Part shown: positions 59,909-64,000 of the stretch, in pieces
How positions within the stretch are numbered: position 1 is the first letter of the stretch
How the letters are laid out: each line of letters opens with the position of its first letter
Source of the DNA: Sphingopyxis sp.
Lineage (GTDB): Bacteria; Pseudomonadota; Alphaproteobacteria; Sphingomonadales; Sphingomonadaceae
Direction of reading: 5' to 3'
Length of the DNA: 64,000 nt
Assembly: GCF_016793825.1 (NCBI RefSeq)
Contig: NZ_JAEULM010000051.1
Location: 1 to 64,000 of the forward strand
Program-made: the position numbers and the translations under genes
The notes under the pieces: model-generated
The model's database searches: none
Told to the model about the DNA's origin: nothing
What the model saw: the letters and a program-made list of their open reading frames with translations, nothing else

Positions 59909-61774
59909 CTAAGCCGCCGCTTCGCCCTCGGCGTCGTCGCGCGCCTTTTTCGCCGCCTGCCGTCGCTCGCGCAGCGCCTCCAGAACGCTCGACGCCTGTC
60001 GCCCACCGCCCGCGACAAAACGATGGTCGCGCCCCGCAGAAAGGTCGCCTTCGCTGATCTGCATGTCGAGCCGCTCGGCGTCGAGCTGCCGCAGCGCGCT
60101 TTCGACATCCTCGATCTCGCGCGGCTCGATCTCGAGCTGGCGGAGCGCCATCAGGCCGAGCGCGATCGAGCTTTCGAACACTTCGCGCACCGCGCCCACC
60201 GCTCCGGCACCATCGATCGCGAGCAACTGGCGCCGGTCAAAGACGCGCGCCAGCACGCGCGCATTGGGAAAGGCATCGACGATCGGGGCAAGCGCCGCCG
60301 CATCGATGCTGCGATCGTCCGTACAAAAGATGATCAGCGTGGCGTCTTCGGCGCCCGCGCGGCGCAGCACGTCGATCCGCAAACCGTCGCCGAAATAGAC
60401 CTTGGTATCGAAACGCCCCGACAGCTCGATCTGGCTCGGCTTCCTGTCGATCAGCGTGACCGAACAATCGACCGCGTGGAGCATCTGGGCCACGATCTGT
60501 CCGAAGCGGCCATAGCCGATCACGATCGAGGATCCCCGGGGCGCATTCTCGGGGTCATCGAGGTCGGTGTCGGTGGCGGGCGCGAATTCAAGATTGCGCG
60601 CGAACAGCATCAGGAACGGTGTCGTCACCATCGACAATGTCACCACCGCGCTGAACAGGCTGGCCGCCGACGGCAGGATCAACTGCGCGTCGGCTGCCTG
60701 GGTGAACAGCAGAAAACCGAATTCGCCGCCCTGGCTCAGCAACAGCCCGAGGCCAAGCGCCATGTTCCAGGGTTTGCCGGACAGCCGGACCAGAACGGTG
60801 AGGACGGCGACTTTCACCGCAACCAGCCCGGCGGCCAGCGACACGACAAGCAGCGGCCTCTCGGCAACGACACCGACGTCGAGCACCATGCCGACCGCGA
60901 GGAAAAACAGCCCGAGCAGCACGAGGCGGAAGGGTTCGACATCGGCCTCGATCTCGTGCCGATAGGGCGAGTCCGCGAGCATCATCCCGGCAACGAACGC
61001 ACCCAGCGCGGTCGACAGGTGCAGGCTGTGCATGAACGCCGCGCTCGCCAGGACCGCCAGCAGCCCGACGACGACGAACAGCTCACGCTCACCATAGCGG
61101 CCGACGAGCCGCAGCAGGGGATTGACGACGAAGCGGCCCGCCAGCACCAGCACCACGATCGCGCCGACCGTATACAGCGCCATCTGCCACCCGGGCGGCG
61201 CGGACGGGTTGGCGGGCGCACGCGACAGCGCAGCGATGATCGTGATCATCGGGACGATCGCGAGATCCTGGAACAGCAGGACCGAAAAAGCCTTCTCGCC
61301 AAAGGGCGAATTGATGCGCCCCGAGCTCTTGAGGCTGGGCAAGACCTGCGCGGTCGATGACAGCGCGAGCGGCAGGCCGAGCGCCAGCGCCGCCTGCCAG
61401 CTAAAGCCCAGCGTCGCGAAGATCAGCACCGCGAGGATCAGCCCCGACACGACCACTTGCGCCAGACCGAGGCCGAAGATCGCGCGCCGGAGATCCCAGA
61501 GCCGCCGGGGATGCAGTTCTAGGCCGACGAGAAAGAGCAGGAACGCGATACCGATTTCGGCAAATGCGAGTTTGGATTCGCCGCCACCGACCAGACCCAG
61601 TCCGTGCGGACCGACCAGCGCGCCCGCGATCAGGTACCCCAGCACCGCACCCAGACCGAGCCGGCGAAAGATCAGGACGAACAGCGTGGCGACCCCGAGC
61701 AGGATCGCCCCTTCAAGAAGCGCCGCGTCGGTGGCCGTCTCGGCGACGACGTCGGTCGCCGCCGCGGTCAGCAT
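59909..61774 (-). CDS. Monovalent cation:proton antiporter-2 (KefB-like)
   Basis: 621 residues. Na+/H+ exchanger membrane domain (about 20-400) with FLLFLVGLELHPRRLWDLRR, SSTAQVLPSLK, LFQDLAIVPMI and LLSQGGEFGFLLF; then a TrkA-N Rossmann domain with VIGYGRFGQIVAQML and a C-terminal extension. Members exchange K+ or Na+ for H+ and are often gated by glutathione adducts. Convergent with the MFS gene (10-bp gap). Confidence 0.93.
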   Translation of the reverse strand: MLTAAATDVVAETATDAALLEGAILLGVATLFVLIFRRLGLGAVLGYLIAGALVGPHGLGLVGGGESKLAFAEIGIAFLLFLVGLELHPRRLWDLRRAIFGLGLAQVVVSGLILAVLIFATLGFSWQAALALGLPLALSSTAQVLPSLKSSGRINSPFGEKAFSVLLFQDLAIVPMITIIAALSRAPANPSAPPGWQMALYTVGAIVVLVLAGRFVVNPLLRLVGRYGERELFVVVGLLAVLASAAFMHSLHLSTALGAFVAGMMLADSPYRHEIEADVEPFRLVLLGLFFLAVGMVLDVGVVAERPLLVVSLAAGLVAVKVAVLTVLVRLSGKPWNMALGLGLLLSQGGEFGFLLFTQAADAQLILPSAASLFSAVVTLSMVTTPFLMLFARNLEFAPATDTDLDDPENAPRGSSIVIGYGRFGQIVAQMLHAVDCSVTLIDRKPSQIELSGRFDTKVYFGDGLRIDVLRRAGAEDATLIIFCTDDRSIDAAALAPIVDAFPNARVLARVFDRRQLLAIDGAGAVGAVREVFESSIALGLMALRQLEIEPREIEDVESALRQLDAERLDMQISEGDLSAGRDHRFVAGGGRQASSVLEALRERRQAAKKARDDAEGEAAA

Positions 61775-61782
61775 GGCAAGGA

Positions 61783-62211
61783 TCACGCGGCGGTAGCCGG
61801 TTCTTCGAGCGCTGCGATCGCGGCGTCGAAGGGCAGGAGGATCGCGCCGTGTCGTGCCGGATAGTCGCGAGCAGGCACCAGCAGGGCAAAGCCGGGCCAG
61901 CGCGGCTCGTCGCCTTCCCCCTTGAACCAGGCGGCCATCGCATCGCGGGTGGCGCGGATCTCGGCCAGCCCCTGCCCGGCCGCGTGGCGCGCAAGCAGCG
62001 CGGCCGAGGCCTGCCCGAGGGCGCACGCCTCGACATGCAGGCCGACGCCGGCAATCCGCCCCGCCTCGTCGGTGTCGAGATCGAGGATGATCGCGCTGCC
62101 GCAAAGCGGCGCCCGCGCCGAGACGCGGTGCCGCGGCGCATCGAGCGGCGGGAAATCGGCAGTCGCGACCGCGAGCGCCAATATGTCGCGGTTATAAAGC
62201 GCGGCGCTCAT
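61783..62211 (-). CDS. IscU/NifU-like iron-sulfur scaffold protein
   Basis: 142 residues. Two of the IscU cysteine motifs are present (ARAPLCGSAIILDL and VEACALGQASAALL); the third, normally near the C-terminus, is replaced by HGAILLPF. This reduced form is common in Alphaproteobacteria. It overlaps the CvpA gene stop by 4 bp. Confidence 0.85.
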   Translation of the reverse strand: MSAALYNRDILALAVATADFPPLDAPRHRVSARAPLCGSAIILDLDTDEAGRIAGVGLHVEACALGQASAALLARHAAGQGLAEIRATRDAMAAWFKGEGDEPRWPGFALLVPARDYPARHGAILLPFDAAIAALEEPATAA

Positions 62212-62756
62212 TGCGATGGCGCCGCCGACGCGCTGCCCTTTTCGGCCGCACGCGCCTCGGCACGCCGATCGGCGATCACCTTGCTCAGCGCCGAACTCGT
62301 CGCGTTGAGCGCGGGATAGGTCCGGCTGTCGATGATCCACGCCGGGCGCTGCGCATTGCCATAGCCAATGTCATAGAGAAGGGTAACGGCCATAAAGCCG
62401 ATCGTCGCGATCATCAGCCCCTTCACGGCCCCGAAACCGGCGCCCAGGCCGCGATCGAAGCCGCCGACAAGCGACGCGCGGCTGCGCTGACCCATCGCGC
62501 GCGAGCCCCATTTCGTAATGGCGAAGACCCCGCCGAACAGGACGACGAAAGCCAGCGCGGCGGCACCGCCCGCTGTCCCAACCCAGCCGGCCATCAGGTC
62601 GGTGGCCGCGCCGTGAAAAAAGCGCACCGCGACGATCGCGAGGATCCAGGCGAGGAGGCTCGTCACCTCCTGCACCAGGCCCCGCATGAAGCCGAGCACG
62701 GCGCTGCCGCCGACCAATGTCAGCACAAGAATATCGAGGGCGGTCAGATTTGCCAT
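62208..62756 (-). CDS. cvpA: CvpA family membrane protein
   Basis: 182 residues. Four predicted helices: ALDILVLTLVGGSAVLGFMR, VTSLLAWILAIVAVRFF, AAALAFVVLFGGVFAI and GLMIATIGFMAVTLLY. The N-terminal segment after the first helix (GLVQEVTSLLAWI) is the family signature. Roles in envelope stress and toxin export are known for the family. Located directly downstream of radA. Confidence 0.93.
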   Translation of the reverse strand: MANLTALDILVLTLVGGSAVLGFMRGLVQEVTSLLAWILAIVAVRFFHGAATDLMAGWVGTAGGAAALAFVVLFGGVFAITKWGSRAMGQRSRASLVGGFDRGLGAGFGAVKGLMIATIGFMAVTLLYDIGYGNAQRPAWIIDSRTYPALNATSSALSKVIADRRAEARAAEKGSASAAPSQ

Positions 62757-62766
62757 GTGCCGGTCG

Positions 62767-64000
62767 CTAATCGCGACCGAGCATGAGGTCAACGAGTTCG
62801 CCGAGCCGCGCAAAGCCAGTGACGCCGATTCCGTTCACAGCCTTCATGCCCTTTGGCCCCCACCCGCTTGAAAAGCCCAGTTTTGCGGCTTCGCGAAGGC
62901 GCAGAGAGTCATGGGCAACGGGACGGATTTCGCCCGACAGCGACAATTCGCCAAAGACGATCGCGTCGGCCGGCACCGGCCGCTCGCTGAACGCCGAAAT
63001 CAGCGCCGCCGCAACCGCCAGATCGGCGGCGGGATCGGTCAGGCGATAACCGCCCGCAATGTTCAGATAGACTTCGGCCCCGCCCATCTGGAGCCCGCAG
63101 CGCGCCTCCAGGACCGCAAGCACCATCGCGAGGCGACCACTGTCCCAGCCGACCACGGCGCGACGCGGCGTCGCGCCGCTCGCCAGCCGCACGGTCAGCG
63201 CCTGTACTTCGACCAGCACGGGGCGCGTGCCCTCCAGCGCCGGGAAGACGACCGAACCCGGCACGTCACGGCTGCGGTCGGTCAGGAACAAACTCGACGG
63301 GTTTGAAACTTCGCCCAGCCCCTCTTCGCCCATCGCAAAGACACCGATCTCGTCGGTGCCGCCAAAGCGGTTCTTGACCGCGCGGAGGATGCGATACTGG
63401 TGGCTGCGTTCGCCTTCGAACGCCAGCACGGTATCGACCATATGCTCCAGCACGCGCGGTCCCGCGATCGTGCCGTCCTTGGTCACATGGCCGACCAGGA
63501 CGATCGCCGCACCGCTGTCCTTGGCATAACGGATCAGTTCCTGCGCGCTGGCTCGCACCTGACTGACCGTACCCGGCGCACTTTCGATCAGGTCGCTGTG
63601 CATCGTCTGGATCGAATCGATCACGACGAAATCGGCGGTCTGCCGGTCGAGCGTCGCCAGAATGTCGCGCACCGAGGTCGCGCTGGCGAGCGCGACCGGC
63701 GCGTCACCAAGCCCCAGCCGCTGCGCGCGCAGCCGCACCTGCGCGGCCGCTTCCTCGCCGCTGATATAGACGACCGACCGGCCAGCCTTCGCGAGCCGCC
63801 CCGCCGCCTGCAACAGCAGCGTCGATTTGCCGATCCCCGGATCGCCCCCGATCAGCGTCGCCGACCCCGCGACGAATCCGCCGCCCAGCGCGCGGTCGAA
63901 TTCGGCAATGCCGCACAGCATCCGCTCGGGCAGGATGCTGTGCGCATCGAGGGTCTCGAGTGCGAGCGTTCGCCCGCCCTTGCTGAGATCGTGCTTGGCC
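62767..64000 (-). CDS. radA: DNA repair protein RadA (5' end outside window)
   Basis: At least 411 residues; the frame is open to the right edge, and the N-terminal zinc finger lies beyond it. Walker A in GGDPGIGKSTLLLQ, Walker B in DFVVIDSIQTM, the RadA motif KNRFGGTDEIGVF and a C-terminal Lon-like domain (LSGEIRPVAHDSLRLREAAK). A branch-migration ATPase in recombination. Followed by cvpA. Confidence 0.95.
   Translation of the reverse strand, partial: AKHDLSKGGRTLALETLDAHSILPERMLCGIAEFDRALGGGFVAGSATLIGGDPGIGKSTLLLQAAGRLAKAGRSVVYISGEEAAAQVRLRAQRLGLGDAPVALASATSVRDILATLDRQTADFVVIDSIQTMHSDLIESAPGTVSQVRASAQELIRYAKDSGAAIVLVGHVTKDGTIAGPRVLEHMVDTVLAFEGERSHQYRILRAVKNRFGGTDEIGVFAMGEEGLGEVSNPSSLFLTDRSRDVPGSVVFPALEGTRPVLVEVQALTVRLASGATPRRAVVGWDSGRLAMVLAVLEARCGLQMGGAEVYLNIAGGYRLTDPAADLAVAAALISAFSERPVPADAIVFGELSLSGEIRPVAHDSLRLREAAKLGFSSGWGPKGMKAVNGIGVTGFARLGELVDLMLGRD

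Overview
The window looks like a chromosome segment of a sphingomonad (Alphaproteobacteria, Sphingomonadaceae; Sphingopyxis-like). GC is high and third codon positions are strongly G/C. The right-hand third carries ordinary sphingomonad housekeeping genes. The lasso peptide precursor resembles the sphingopyxins as I recall them. The assignment rests on gene content and protein style, not on rRNA.

Region 1 (1-2.4 kb) is the right part of an IS91-type rolling-circle element: a tyrosine recombinase followed by the HUH transposase, then an inverted-repeat end.

Region 2 (2.4-16.4 kb, all minus strand) is the least familiar part. Read in the direction of transcription it encodes: an outer-membrane Slam/DUF560-type barrel with TPRs; a 2001-residue secreted protein (FecR domain, about 7 copies of a 76-80 residue helical repeat, four TbpB-like C-terminal modules each with one cysteine pair); a CsgG-like protein with an SH3-like end; an OmpR-type response regulator and histidine kinase; a small lipoprotein; and an exported TPR-CHAT (caspase-like) protein. 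I read it as a type XI-like secretion locus with a giant substrate, its own two-component system and a putative protease. A related 22-bp motif lies at similar distance upstream of two of its genes.

Region 3 (16.9-33.9 kb) is a piece of a conjugative or mobilizable element: EexN-type exclusion lipoprotein, nucleotidyltransferase-HEPN protein, VirD2-like relaxase with an oriT candidate at its 5' side, DUF736, ParB, DUF2958, ArdC, lytic transglycosylase, TraF-type S26 peptidase, small regulators, a RadC-like JAB protein and an Excalibur-domain protein. No mating-pair-formation (Trb/VirB) genes are present.

Region 4 (34-47 kb) joins quorum sensing to lasso peptide metabolism. A luxR-luxI-phyH-gntR block is followed on the same strand by a FecI-type sigma factor, a FecR anti-sigma factor, a TonB-dependent receptor and an Atxe2-type lasso isopeptidase. 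Facing them are the lasso genes A (precursor), B (leader peptidase with RRE) and C (cyclase). The layout is peptide made (A-B-C), exported, re-imported through the receptor with sigma/anti-sigma signalling, and opened by the isopeptidase.

Region 5 (47.7-64 kb) is conserved chromosome: tRNA-Arg(CCT), DUF1178, grxC, comF, a methyltransferase, a MutT-type Nudix hydrolase, two Flp pilins, an M48 protease, accA, xerD, a secreted protein of unknown function, aroK-aroB, an MFS transporter, a KefB-like antiporter, an IscU-like scaffold protein, cvpA and the 3' part of radA, which runs off the right edge.
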